A stretch of 64,000 bases of DNA from Actinobacillus genomosp. 2 (GCF_029773605.1 NZ_CP103807.1:496001-560000), one strand, 5' to 3'; positions 41,512-50,869 are shown, numbered from the stretch's first letter. Made by a program: numbers and translations. Notes: generated from the letters alone by a model not told the origin.

Positions 41512-42975
41512 ATGTTTATTAAGAATATTAAGTTATCTAATTTTAAAGGATTCATTAGTGATGATCATCAAATCAATTTTAGAATTCCTGATGGAATAAC
41601 TGCGGGAAGTGGATTAAACATTTTTGTTGGAGAAAATAATTCTGGTAAATCATCAGTTTTTGAAGCTATAGATTTCTTACGAAATGGGATTAAAGAAGAT
41701 TCTATTTCCCTAGTTAAAAGTAAGTTATCAGATGGAAGTCAACCTCATGATGCTTGTATAGAATTGACTTTTTGTGGTGAGATTAAAAATGCTATCAATT
41801 ACTTTGTACAAGCTAATAAACAAGCAGCATTTAATAACGCAGTTAATGGTAAACAAGAATTAAAAGCTAAGAGAAATACAGCTTCCTGTAAAAAATTAGA
41901 TTTATGGGATGAAGTTTCCCAAGGGTATTCAAATCCAAGTGGTATTGACGCACCTTTTAAAGCTCTTTTTGAAACGAATTTTATTTGGGCTGATACAAAT
42001 CCAAATGATGAAGCTACATTCGGTGCAACAACACTTTGTGGCTTGCTTTTAAAAGAAATTGCCAAAGCACATATTGATTCTGATGAATACCGAAAGTTTC
42101 AAGAGAGTTTTAATCAAGTTTTTAACTCGCCAAATTCAGAATTACGCCAACAAATTTCGACTATAGAGCAAAAAGTTCAGCGTATTTTTACTGAACAATT
42201 TGGGCAAGCCGATATTCGTTTCCAATTTGATGAGTTAAAAATTGATTCATTTTTTAAAAATACATCTATTTTTATCAATGACGGAGTGGATATTCCTATG
42301 TCAGAAAAGGGGAACGGAATGCAGCGCTCCGTTGCATTGGCATTGCTACAGGTATATGCAGAGGAATTGGCTCATGATTCAGAGCAAGAACAGACCAAAC
42401 CGTTCTATTTGTTTATTGATGAGCCTGAAATTTGTTTACATCCTAAAGGGCAAACTAAATTACTTGAAGCTTTGTTAGAAATATCTAAAACCAAACAAGT
42501 ATTTTTAACAACACATTCTCCTTATTTTTTAGTTACACCAAATTTAAGAAATGTTGGGCTATTTATTTTTAGAAAAGATGGGATTCGTAATGTTGTGGAA
42601 GATGCATCGGTAGAACCAATGTTTCCATGGAGCCCAACGTGGGGAGAAATTAATTTCAAAGCGTATAAATTACCTACAGTTGAGTTACATAATGAATTAT
42701 ATGGAAGATTGCAACACAATAGTCGAAAATTTACAGAAAAAGAGTTTGAGATATGGCTAAGTAATAATGGGATAGAGCAAAATAAACAATGGACTCGTGA
42801 AAAAAATGGAAATGTTTGTACTCCGCAAGTAGTAACATTACAGACCTTTATTCGTAATCATATCCATCACCCTGAAAATCAAACGATGCAATCCGAACGT
42901 TATACTGAAGACGAATTAAAGCAATCCATAGAGGAAATGATAAGATTACTTTCAGTTGATTCTAGTGTTGCCTGA
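41512..42975 (+). CDS. Rad50/RecF-like AAA ATPase with HEPN-like C-terminus, inserted in the cas operon
   Basis: 487 residues. N-terminal half-domain with KNIKLSNFKGF and Walker A GENNSGKSS (40-48); C-terminal half with signature KGNGMQRSVALAL (266-278), Walker B FYLFIDEPE (298-306) and His switch TTHSPYF (333-339). No TOPRIM domain follows, so it is not a standard OLD nuclease. The last 90 residues hold RNHIHHPEN (R448 to N456), an R-x4-H arrangement like HEPN ribonucleases. It sits between cas3 and cas5 in the same direction and is more A+T-rich than them. Function unknown; a defence effector is inference. Confidence 0.82.
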   Translation: MFIKNIKLSNFKGFISDDHQINFRIPDGITAGSGLNIFVGENNSGKSSVFEAIDFLRNGIKEDSISLVKSKLSDGSQPHDACIELTFCGEIKNAINYFVQANKQAAFNNAVNGKQELKAKRNTASCKKLDLWDEVSQGYSNPSGIDAPFKALFETNFIWADTNPNDEATFGATTLCGLLLKEIAKAHIDSDEYRKFQESFNQVFNSPNSELRQQISTIEQKVQRIFTEQFGQADIRFQFDELKIDSFFKNTSIFINDGVDIPMSEKGNGMQRSVALALLQVYAEELAHDSEQEQTKPFYLFIDEPEICLHPKGQTKLLEALLEISKTKQVFLTTHSPYFLVTPNLRNVGLFIFRKDGIRNVVEDASVEPMFPWSPTWGEINFKAYKLPTVELHNELYGRLQHNSRKFTEKEFEIWLSNNGIEQNKQWTREKNGNVCTPQVVTLQTFIRNHIHHPENQTMQSERYTEDELKQSIEEMIRLLSVDSSVA

Positions 42976-43125
42976 AAATTTTAAATAATCGACAGGTAAA
43001 CTAATTCTACAAAAAGTTATTTATAGATAAAAGTGTGGTTCGGTATTCTAAGAAATTTTCAAATTTAAACTGAATCCCAGTCACTAGTACTACTATTATC
43101 TGAAGTACCAAAAACGGAGGCATTA

Positions 43126-43803
43126 ATGCCAAACAAAATCAGGCTCCATATTTGGGGTGATTATGCTTGTTTTACCCGTCCTGAAATGAAGGTGGAGCGG
43201 GTGTCTTATGATGTGATTACGCCGTCTGCGGCACGGGGGATTTTAGCGGCGGTGCATTGGAAGCCGGCGATTCGCTGGGTGATTGATAAAATTTATGTAT
43301 TAAAACCGATTCAGTTTGAGTCTGTTCGCCGTAATGAGTTGGGCAGTAAAATTTCCGCTAGTAAAATCAGTGGGGCAATGAAACGTAAAACAGTGGCGGA
43401 TTTATATACTGTGATTGAAGACGACCGCCAACAGCGTGCCGCTACTGTACTGAAAAATGTGGGCTATGTTATTGAGGCTCACGCCGTGCTGACCAAAATG
43501 GCAGGCGAGGCAGAAACTGTCACCAAACATATTGAAATGTTTAAACGCCGTGCGAAAAAGGGGCAATGTTTCCAACAGCCTTGTATGGGCGTACGTGAAT
43601 TTGCCGCAAATTTTGCCTTGATTGATGACGATGAGCCGTTACCTGAATGTTTTTTGGCAGAAAATGAGCGAGATCGTGACTTAGGTTGGATGTTGCATGA
43701 TATTGATTTTGAACACGGTAATCAGCCTCGTTTTTTCCGAGCAGAAATGAAAAATGGCGTGATTGATGTGCCGCCATTTTATGCCGAGGAGGTCAAATCA
43801 TGA
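43126..43803 (+). CDS. cas5c: Cas5 (type I-C), pre-crRNA processing
   Basis: 225 residues. Cas5d/c RAMP fold: RLHIWGDYACFTRPEMKVERVSYDVITPSAARGIL, then the Gly-rich loop region and KGQCFQQPCMGVREFAANF. In type I-C, Cas5 replaces Cas6 in cutting the pre-crRNA. GGAGG precedes the ATG; its last 4 bases overlap cas8c (ATGA). Confidence 0.95.
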   Translation: MPNKIRLHIWGDYACFTRPEMKVERVSYDVITPSAARGILAAVHWKPAIRWVIDKIYVLKPIQFESVRRNELGSKISASKISGAMKRKTVADLYTVIEDDRQQRAATVLKNVGYVIEAHAVLTKMAGEAETVTKHIEMFKRRAKKGQCFQQPCMGVREFAANFALIDDDEPLPECFLAENERDRDLGWMLHDIDFEHGNQPRFFRAEMKNGVIDVPPFYAEEVKS

Positions 43804-45578
43804 TTCTCTCCGCTTTAACCCGCTATTATTACCGCCTTGCAGCACAAGAAGATCGTTTAACAGGCGAGCCTAAAGTCCCCTCCTATGGTTTTAGTGAAGA
43901 AAAAATCGGTTGGGTACTAGAATTGGATTTAGAGGGCAATTTGGTCAATGTCATTCCAAATTTAACCGCTGATAAGAAACCTAAACCGAAATTGATGAGC
44001 GTGCCTCGCCCTGAAAAACGCACATCAGGCATTAAACCCAATTTTTTATGGGATAAAACCGCTTATGTGCTAGGCGTGGAAAGTAATCAAGATAAAGCCA
44101 CCGCCAAAGATCAACCCACCAAATTTGCCGAGAAAACCTTTGAGGCATTTAAACAGTACCATTTGGATTTACTTGCGGATTCCAATGATGAAGGTTTAAT
44201 GGCGATAAGAAATTTCCTGCAACAGTGGCAGCCAGAACACTTTGCGGAATCAATCTGCCCAACCGAAATGCTTGACGCAAATGTTGTGTTTAAATTAATC
44301 GGCACAAGCGGTTATATTCATCAGCGAGAAGCCGCACAAATCCTTTGGGCAAGCTTATTGGTTAACGAAGACAGCGATCAAGGGCTATGCTTAATCAGCG
44401 GCGAAATCGCCCCAATAGCACGCCTCCACCCTGCAATTAAAGGTGTTTATGGCGGACAAAGTGCGGGCGGTTCAATTATTTCTTTTAATAAAGAAGCTTT
44501 CACCTCATTTGGCAAGGAACAAGGCAGTAATGCCCCTGTTTCTGAACAAGCTGCCTTTGCCTACACCACTGCTTTAAATTATTTACTACGTACAGAGGAG
44601 CATCGTTTAAGCATTGGCGATGCGAGTACCGTCTTTTGGGCGGAAGCAGACAATAATGCACAAGCCGAAGCTGCCGAGGGTTTCTTCTCTGCTTTAATGA
44701 CGCCGCCTGATGATGAGCAGGAAAACGATAAAATCTTTAAAAAATTGCAAGAAGTTAGCAAAGGACGACCGCTTGCAGAGATTTCCCCCGAATTATCTGA
44801 AAATACCCGTTTTTATGTGTTGGGGCTAGCCCCGAATGCGGCTCGTATTTCGGTGCGTTTTTGGCTAGATACCACTTTTGGGCAACTGGCAAAAAATCTC
44901 AGCGAGCATTGGCAAGATCTCGCTCTTGAGCCTTGTGCATGGAAAACTCCCCCCTCCATTTGGCGACTATTATTACAAACCGCTTCATTAGGTAAAAGTG
45001 AAAATATTTCTCCTGTCTTGGCAGGCGAAATGGCTCGCGCAGTTATTAGCGGTCATTTATATCCGATGAGTTTACTTTCACAGTTAGTGACTCGAATCCG
45101 AGCAGATGGTGATATTAACGGCTTGCGAGTAGCATTAATGAAAGCGGTCTTACAACGAAAATTTAGAAAAGGTCTTATTAAACAAGGAGTTCCTATGAGC
45201 TTAGATAAAGAAAGCGATAACCACGCTTACTTGCTCGGCAGGTTATTTGCAGTATTAGAAAGAATCCAAAGCCAAGCATTAGGCGAATTAAATGCCGGCA
45301 TTGCCGACCGTTACTATGGTTCGGCTTCTGCCGTACCGTTCTCTGTGTTCCCTCGCTTATTAAGCGGTGCAAAACATCATTTATCTCGCTTAAGAAAAGA
45401 TAAGTGCGGTATGGCAGTCAATCTGGATAAGGATTTAGGCGAGATTATTGCCAACTTGCCAGAAAATTTCCCTCGCCATTTAAGTATTGATGAGCAAGGA
45501 CGTTTTGCGATTGGCTATTACCACCAAAAACAAAGTTATTTTGCAAAAAAAGAAACCACTGAATCTATTGAGAACTAA
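43800..45578 (+). CDS. cas8c: Cas8c (Csd1), Cascade large subunit
   Basis: 592 residues. Family marks: MILSALTRYYYRLA, YGFSEEKIGWVLELD, GVYGGQSAGGSIISFNKEAFTSFGKEQ with NAPVSEQAAFAYTTALNYLL, and RISVRFWLDTTFG. Recognises the PAM and helps open target DNA. An internal start near residue 450 (GVPMSLDKES region, 45195) has been noted in other I-C systems as giving a small Cas11c subunit; a GGAG lies just before it here. Confidence 0.95.
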   Translation: MILSALTRYYYRLAAQEDRLTGEPKVPSYGFSEEKIGWVLELDLEGNLVNVIPNLTADKKPKPKLMSVPRPEKRTSGIKPNFLWDKTAYVLGVESNQDKATAKDQPTKFAEKTFEAFKQYHLDLLADSNDEGLMAIRNFLQQWQPEHFAESICPTEMLDANVVFKLIGTSGYIHQREAAQILWASLLVNEDSDQGLCLISGEIAPIARLHPAIKGVYGGQSAGGSIISFNKEAFTSFGKEQGSNAPVSEQAAFAYTTALNYLLRTEEHRLSIGDASTVFWAEADNNAQAEAAEGFFSALMTPPDDEQENDKIFKKLQEVSKGRPLAEISPELSENTRFYVLGLAPNAARISVRFWLDTTFGQLAKNLSEHWQDLALEPCAWKTPPSIWRLLLQTASLGKSENISPVLAGEMARAVISGHLYPMSLLSQLVTRIRADGDINGLRVALMKAVLQRKFRKGLIKQGVPMSLDKESDNHAYLLGRLFAVLERIQSQALGELNAGIADRYYGSASAVPFSVFPRLLSGAKHHLSRLRKDKCGMAVNLDKDLGEIIANLPENFPRHLSIDEQGRFAIGYYHQKQSYFAKKETTESIEN

Positions 45579-45587
45579 GGAAATACT

Positions 45588-46451
45588 ATGTCTATTCAAA
45601 ACCGCTATGAATTTGTTTTTTTCTTTGATGTAACCAACGGCAACCCAAATGGTGACCCGGACGCAGGCAATATGCCACGCCTTGATCCTGAAACCAGTAA
45701 AGGCTTAGTCACTGATGTTTGTCTAAAACGCAAAATTCGTAATTTTATTGAAATGAGTTATGAAAACGAGGCGGGTTACGAAATCTATGTTAAAGAAAAA
45801 AGTGTTCTGAACTTACAAAACAAACGTGCTTATGAAGCATTAGGGATTGAATCGGAAGCGAAAAAATTACCAAAAGATGAAGCTAAAGCCCGAGAAATTA
45901 CCGCTTGGATGTGTAAAAACTTCTTTGATATTCGCACCTTTGGGGCAGTAATGACTACCGAAGTGAACAGCGGACAGGTGCGAGGCCCTGTGCAACTGGC
46001 GTTCGCTCAGTCTATCGATCCGATTATTCCGCTCGAAGTGTCGATCACTCGAATGGCGGTAACTAACGAAAAAGATCTTGAAAAAGAACGCACTATGGGG
46101 CGTAAATACATTGTACCTTACGCACTTTACCGTGTTCATGGCTTTATCTCTGCCAAACTAGCAGAAAAAACGGGATTCTCTGATGAAGACGTGCGAAAAC
46201 TTTGGCAAGCATTACAACTCATGTTTGAACACGACCGTTCTGCCGCACGAGGCGAAATGGCAGCTCGCAAATTAGTTGTGTTTAAACACGACAGCGAATT
46301 AGGCAACCAACCTGCTCATAAATTGTTTGAAACGGTAAAAGTTGAGCGTGTCAATGGCGAAAAAGACACACCAGCGAAAGGCTATGATGACTACCGTATC
46401 AGCGTACAAGCTGAAGGTTTAAATGGCGTAACCGTTGAAGAATTACTGTAA
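45588..46451 (+). CDS. cas7c: Cas7 (Csd2), Cascade backbone
   Basis: 287 residues. N-terminal RAMP run [49 protein letters not shown], and [20 protein letters not shown]. Forms the helical backbone along the crRNA. Nine bases after cas8c; the stop shares a base with the cas4 start. Confidence 0.96.
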   Translation: MSIQNRYEFVFFFDVTNGNPNGDPDAGNMPRLDPETSKGLVTDVCLKRKIRNFIEMSYENEAGYEIYVKEKSVLNLQNKRAYEALGIESEAKKLPKDEAKAREITAWMCKNFFDIRTFGAVMTTEVNSGQVRGPVQLAFAQSIDPIIPLEVSITRMAVTNEKDLEKERTMGRKYIVPYALYRVHGFISAKLAEKTGFSDEDVRKLWQALQLMFEHDRSAARGEMAARKLVVFKHDSELGNQPAHKLFETVKVERVNGEKDTPAKGYDDYRISVQAEGLNGVTVEELL

Positions 46452-47119
46452 TGGGCGATTTGCAAAATTCTGCCGAAATATCACCGCTTGTTCCGGCCGT
46501 ACTTGGCGATGACAAGCGGTTGATTTCGCTTTCCGCTTTGCAACACTACGCTTTCTGCCCTCGCCAATGTGCGTTGATTCACAACGAACAAGCGTGGGCG
46601 GAGAATTTTCTTACCGCACAAGGTAACGCATTACACGAGCGAGTGGATTCAAGCGAGCCAGAAGTTCGCAAAGGGATTCGCTTTGAGCGAACGGTTCACG
46701 TTGCAGCGGAAAAATTAGGTATAAGTGGCATTTTGGATTTAGTTGAGCGAGATCTGAAAACCGGCGAGCTAAAACCTGTGGAATACAAACGTGGCAAGCC
46801 GAAACTTGAACCGATTGATGAAATCCAACTCTGTGCCCAAGCCTTATGTTTGGAAGAAATGACCGGGCAAACCATTAACGAGGGTGCGTTATGGTATATG
46901 CAAACTCGCCACCGTTTGCCGATCATTTTTTCCACCGAACTACGCACCAAAACACTCGCTATTATTACCGAAGTGCGGTCACTTTTAAACGGCGGAACAA
47001 CACCACTTCCCAAATACAGCAAACGCTGTAAAGCCTGCTCGCTCATCGACCTTTGCCAACCGCAGTTGTTGGAAAGGGATAGGTCGAAGGGATATGTGGT
47101 GGGATTATTTGGGGAGTAG
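46451..47119 (+). CDS. cas4: Cas4, spacer-acquisition nuclease
   Basis: 222 residues. Fe-S Cys in FCPRQCALIH and CKACSLIDLC; nuclease core HERVDSSEPEVRKG, ISGILDLVE and VEYKRGKPK. Trims prespacers and selects PAM with Cas1-Cas2. The C-terminus runs into a GYVVGLFGE end. Contains an uptake-signal core (ACAAGCGGTTGA). Confidence 0.94.
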   Translation: MGDLQNSAEISPLVPAVLGDDKRLISLSALQHYAFCPRQCALIHNEQAWAENFLTAQGNALHERVDSSEPEVRKGIRFERTVHVAAEKLGISGILDLVERDLKTGELKPVEYKRGKPKLEPIDEIQLCAQALCLEEMTGQTINEGALWYMQTRHRLPIIFSTELRTKTLAIITEVRSLLNGGTTPLPKYSKRCKACSLIDLCQPQLLERDRSKGYVVGLFGE

Positions 47120-47165
47120 AGTTGAGGACTGGTTCAATGTCGTCAATTTTTTAGGAATTTTAACA

Positions 47166-48179
47166 ATGCGCAAACTCCAAAACACCCTCTACATTACTAC
47201 CCAAGGTAGTTACTTGCACAAGGAACGTGAAACCTTAGTTGTGGAGCAAGAACGGAAGAAAGTGGCACAGTTGCCTATTCATTCCATTGGGCATATTTTT
47301 TGTTTTGGCAATGTGTTGGTGTCGCCGTTTTTAATGGGATTTTGTGGCGAAAATAACGTAAATTTGGCATTTTTTACCGAAAGTGGTCGTTATCTTGGGC
47401 GGTTGCAAGGGCGACAAAGTGGTAATGTATTGTTACGCCGAGCCCAGTATAAAAAGTCGGAGACCAATCCTCTTCCTATTGCGCGCAATATCATTGCTGC
47501 CAAAATTCAGGCATCTAAGCGTGTATTGCAACGGCAAATTCGTAATCACGGCGAAAATGCGGATATTCAATCGGCAATTACCGCATTAAATTACAGCCTG
47601 CAACAGTTGAAAACAGCAGACAATTTGGATTTGATTCGAGGTATTGAGGGTGATGCGGCATCTCGGTATTTCGGTGTATTTTCTCATCTTATCAAAGCAA
47701 ATAGCGGTTTCCACTTTGACGGACGCAATCGCCGTCCACCTCGTGACGGTGTGAATGCTTTGCTTTCATTTCTTTATAGCATTGTAGGGAAAGATATTAG
47801 TGGGGCATTGCAAGGTGTAGGGCTTGATCCGCAGATTGGCTTTTTGCACGCAGATCGTCCAGGGCGAGATAGTTTAGCTCAAGATATTTTGGAGGAATTT
47901 CGTGCGTGGTGGGTGGATAGAATGGTGTTGTCACTGATCAATCGAGGGCAAATTAAGCCCGATGATTTTATAACAGAAGCCAGCGGTGCGGTAACGCTCA
48001 AGCCCGAAGCAAGAAAATTATTGTTTCAGGCATTGCAAGCGAAAAAACAAGAAAAAATCATCCACCCATTTTTAGAGGAGGAAGTGGAAATCGGCTTGTT
48101 ACCTTATATCCAAGCGATGTTATTAGCTCGTCATTTACGTGGCGATTTGGCAGAATATCCACCGTTTTTAATGCGTTAA
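47166..48179 (+). CDS. cas1: Cas1 integrase (type I-C)
   Basis: 337 residues from the ATG at 47166 (AGGAA upstream), the family start RKLQNTLYITTQGSYLHKE; the frame extends 24 codons back into cas4 without support. Metal ligands in GIEGDAASRYFGVF (Glu), LHADRPGRDSLAQDILEEFR (His and Asp/Glu). Inserts new spacers with Cas2. Confidence 0.96.
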   Translation: MRKLQNTLYITTQGSYLHKERETLVVEQERKKVAQLPIHSIGHIFCFGNVLVSPFLMGFCGENNVNLAFFTESGRYLGRLQGRQSGNVLLRRAQYKKSETNPLPIARNIIAAKIQASKRVLQRQIRNHGENADIQSAITALNYSLQQLKTADNLDLIRGIEGDAASRYFGVFSHLIKANSGFHFDGRNRRPPRDGVNALLSFLYSIVGKDISGALQGVGLDPQIGFLHADRPGRDSLAQDILEEFRAWWVDRMVLSLINRGQIKPDDFITEASGAVTLKPEARKLLFQALQAKKQEKIIHPFLEEEVEIGLLPYIQAMLLARHLRGDLAEYPPFLMR

Positions 48180-48245
48180 AATCTGCAAAATTTTGTTGAA
48201 ATCTGACCGATTGTTTCTGTTTTATTTATTGAGGAATTAGCAATT

Positions 48246-48539
48246 ATGCTGATGTTGATTACCTACGACATTTCATTTGATGACCCAGAAGGGCAGACTC
48301 GCCTACGCCGTATTGCTAAGCATTGTTTGGATTATGGTGTACGGGCTCAGTATTCTGTGTTTGAGTGTGATGTTACACCCGACCAGTGGGTAACACTGAA
48401 AAATAAATTATTGGAAACTTATAACCCTGATTGTGATAGTTTGCGTTTTTACCATTTAGGCAGTAAATGGCGTAATAAGGTCGAACATCACGGTGCAAAA
48501 CCTGCAGTGGATATTTTTAAAGATACGTTAATTTTATAA
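48246..48539 (+). CDS. cas2: Cas2 (type I-C)
   Basis: 97 residues with the ferredoxin-like start MLITYDISFDDPEGQTRLRR, GVRAQYSVFECDVTPDQW and LRFYHLGSKW. Forms the acquisition complex with Cas1. GAGGAATT precedes the ATG. Confidence 0.96.
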   Translation: MLMLITYDISFDDPEGQTRLRRIAKHCLDYGVRAQYSVFECDVTPDQWVTLKNKLLETYNPDCDSLRFYHLGSKWRNKVEHHGAKPAVDIFKDTLIL

Positions 48540-48729
48540 ATCGCTAACCGGTAGTTCTCATGGAAATGCTAGGAGGTTAGCGAATCTACATTGTTCTTTA
48601 ATAATCAAGGAATTAGAAAAAATAAGGTACAGTATATTGTCGATATGCTATACTTTTTCCACTCTCTACAGAACGTTAGCGAATAAAGGGCTGAAAAGCC
48701 TGATGTTTCAATGCGTTATCTTGTAGAGG
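48540..48729 (+). promoter_or_regulatory. CRISPR leader
   Basis: 190 bases between cas2 and the first repeat. TCGCTAACC just after cas2 pairs with GGTTAGCGA (48575-48584), a hairpin that may end cas transcription; the rest is A+T-rich with TATAAT-like stretches (TATATTGTCGATATGC). The intact repeats nearest this side and degenerate ones at the far end show that the leader is here. Confidence 0.75.
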
Positions 48730-50099
48730 GCAGCCACCCACGCGTGGCTGTGAATTGAAACGCTCCCCAACGTACCACGACGAATTATTTAATTTGGGCA
48801 GCCACCCACGCGTGGCTGTGAATTGAAACAGCTTTTGCAAATAACTCAGATGGACTGGATGCAGCCACCCACGCGTGGCTGTGAATTGAAACTTCTTGAA
48901 TGTTACGAGGAAGCTAAATACGTCAATGGCAGCCACCCACGCGTGGCTGTGAATTGAAACGTTCTATCGCATTTGCAAGTTCACTTAGACAAAGTGCAGC
49001 CACCCACGCGTGGCTGTGAATTGAAACGTTCGCTCAGGTAGTAGGAAATGCCCAAACGGCTAGCAGCCACCCACGCGTGGCTGTGAATTGAAACCTAGCT
49101 TTGGTGAATCAGAAACACCTAGAATTGCGGCAGCCACCCACGCGTGGCTGTGAATTGAAACTGACAAGTCCATCAAAGCTCGCAATTTAACTACTAGCAG
49201 CCACCCACGCGTGGCTGTGAATTGAAACAGGCGTATAAGGCGCAGAAAGTTCTAATACATCAAAGCAGCCACCCACGCGTGGCTGTGAATTGGAACGTTC
49301 TATCGCATTTGCAAGTTCACTTAGACAAAGTGCAGCCACCCACGCGTGGCTGTGAATTGAAACGTTCGCTCAGGTAGTAGGAAATGCCCAAACGGCTAGC
49401 AGCCACCCACGCGTGGCTGTGAATTGAAACGTTCGCTCAGGTAGTAGGAAATGCCCAAACGGCTAGCAGCCACCCACGCGTGGCTGTGAATTGAAACCTA
49501 GCTTTGGTGAATCAGAAACACCTAGAATTGCGGCAGCCACCCACGCGTGGCTGTGAATTGAAACTGACAAGTCCATCAAAGCTCGCAATTTAACTACTAG
49601 CAGCCACCCACGCGTGGCTGTGAATTGAAACCCAATACTTGGTACTTTCGACAAAGTACCAGTATGCAGCCACCCACGCGTGGCTGTGAATTGAAACAAC
49701 ATTAGGATACCACCCATTTACATTTACGCCCCGCAGCCACCCACGCGTGGCTGTGAATTGAAACAGTTGCATCAGCAGAATCAAATTCAAATCGTCCTTG
49801 CAGCCACCTACGCGTGGCTGTGAATTGAAACACCTATTAAAAAAGCCCATCTTGCGACAGGCTTTGCAGCCACCCACGCGTGGCTGTGAATTGAAACAGC
49901 GGAGCAAAAGCATTAACACAAATTAATGTTGGCAGCCACCCACGCGTGGCTGTGAATTGAAACCAAATCTTCCATCGCACTCAAAATCACATACATTTGG
50001 CAGCCACCTTCGCGTGGCTGTGAATTGAAACTTACTTCTGACATCTCTAATAGCTGTTTAGCCAATAGCAGCCACCTTCGTGTGGCTGTGAAATGAAAG
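48730..50099 (+). CRISPR. Type I-C CRISPR array, 21 repeats and 20 spacers
   Basis: A 32-base repeat beginning GCAGCCACCCACGCGTGGC and ending TGTGAATTGAAAC, spacers 31-36 bases. Repeat starts: 48730, 48798, 48861, 48929, 48996, 49063, 49130, 49197, 49265, 49332, 49399, 49466, 49533, 49600, 49666, 49733, 49800, 49866, 49932, 50000, 50068. Variants: the repeat at 49265 ends TTGGAAC; 49800 has CCTACG; 50000 and 50068 have CCTTCG and the last also ends AAATGAAAG. Spacers 4-7 recur later in the array (see findings), so there are only 15 different spacers. Confidence 0.98.
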
Positions 50100-50414
50100 C
50101 AACAAAACCCGGACGGCACAAGCTACACACCAAGAAAAGCACAACACCGGATTAAAAAACGAGCGAACCGAAAAATGTTTGCCAAATTAGCGACTGCGAA
50201 AATGATGAAAACCATTGCCACGGACAGCGGAATTGAAATCGGTTATACCGGTGCAAATGCTTTTATCGCCGATGTACACCAATACGGAAAACCATCTCAT
50301 GTAGTCAAAAATGCAAATTGGAAAGTTAAATACGAACAGCGAGAACTATTAGGCTTTACGGATGAAGATATTGAAATGATAGAAAATTTAATTATTGAGC
50401 ATTTGGCGAAGTGA
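50097..50414 (+). pseudogene. Phage virion morphogenesis protein (GpG/GpS-like), 3' remnant
   Basis: The frame begins right at the end of the last CRISPR repeat: QNPDGTSYTPRKAQHRIKKR leads in frame into KMFAKLATAKMMKT and the C-terminal EDIEMIENLIIEHLAK. This is the C-terminal part of the Phage_tail_S / Mu GpG-like family, missing its first third; the first ATG (50175) is internal. It is phage DNA abutting the array with no gap. Confidence 0.72.
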
Positions 50415-50452
50415 TTTGATTTGCAAAAAGGCGGTCGAAATAGACCGCTTAC

Positions 50453-50647
50453 TTAATCATCAACAAAAGGCACTATGAATCCAAATAAAGGCATTATAAA
50501 AGCAGTAATCAAACCCGTTGACACAAAACTAAACAGAAACCATATAAAAAAATCAAATTGAGGAAAAATGGAATAAAAAAAGTATCCCACCGCAGGGAAT
50601 AGAATGAATACACTCACACCAATAATAATATCGCCCACTTTAGACAT
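50453..50647 (-). CDS. Small membrane protein within the phage remnant (64 aa)
   Basis: Two hydrophobic segments (IIIGVSVFILFPAVGYFFYSI, FFIWFLFSFVSTGLITAFIM) and a Phe-rich C-terminus. The ATG at 50647 has GGAGGTGG upstream, so it is probably expressed. Divergent from the tape-measure remnant. Function unknown. Confidence 0.5.
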   Translation of the reverse strand: MSKVGDIIIGVSVFILFPAVGYFFYSIFPQFDFFIWFLFSFVSTGLITAFIMPLFGFIVPFVDD

Positions 50648-50678
50648 TTTTCCACCTCCGAACTTATAGGAATATAAT

Positions 50679-50837
50679 ATGAGCAAAGACTTAAAAATTC
50701 AAGTAATGCTGTCAACTATTGATAAACTTACAGCACCCTTCAAAAATGCACAAAAAGCTACAAAAGTGTTATCAAATGCATTAAAAGATAAAACAAAGCA
50801 TTTATATGATTTAAAAAAAGAATACCAAGAAAATGAG
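50679..50837 (+). pseudogene. Phage tail tape-measure protein, N-terminal remnant
   Basis: MSKDLKIQVMLSTIDKLTAP then FKNAQKATKVLSNALKDKTK is the N-terminus typical of Mu/P2-type tape-measure proteins. After about 53 codons the frame enters a degenerate CRISPR repeat and stops at 50861. A tape-measure gene is normally 600-1000 codons, so nearly all of it is lost. Confidence 0.65.
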
Positions 50838-50869
50838 GCGGCCACTTTTGAGTGGCTATGAATCGAAAC
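50838..50869 (+). repeat. Orphan degenerate CRISPR repeat
   Basis: GCGGCCACTTTTGAGTGGC then TATGAATCGAAAC: 24 of 32 bases match the array repeat, including the hairpin (GCCACTTTTGAGTGGC keeps pairing through compensating changes) and the GAAAC end. It lies 739 bases beyond the end of the array, in the same orientation, after the tape-measure remnant. Confidence 0.75.

Noticed and set aside
48730-50099. Spacers matching the satellite or prophage in this window (self-targeting)
   Set aside because: Looking by eye I saw no match of any spacer to other parts of the window. This was not exhaustive; an alignment of the 15 unique spacers against the whole genome would settle it.
48676-50119. Minus-strand ORFs across the CRISPR array (86, 84, 109 and 68 codons) with repeated NSQPRVGGC or FTATRGWL peptides
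   Set aside because: They are translations of the CRISPR repeat itself; the periodic peptide is a consequence of the repeat length.
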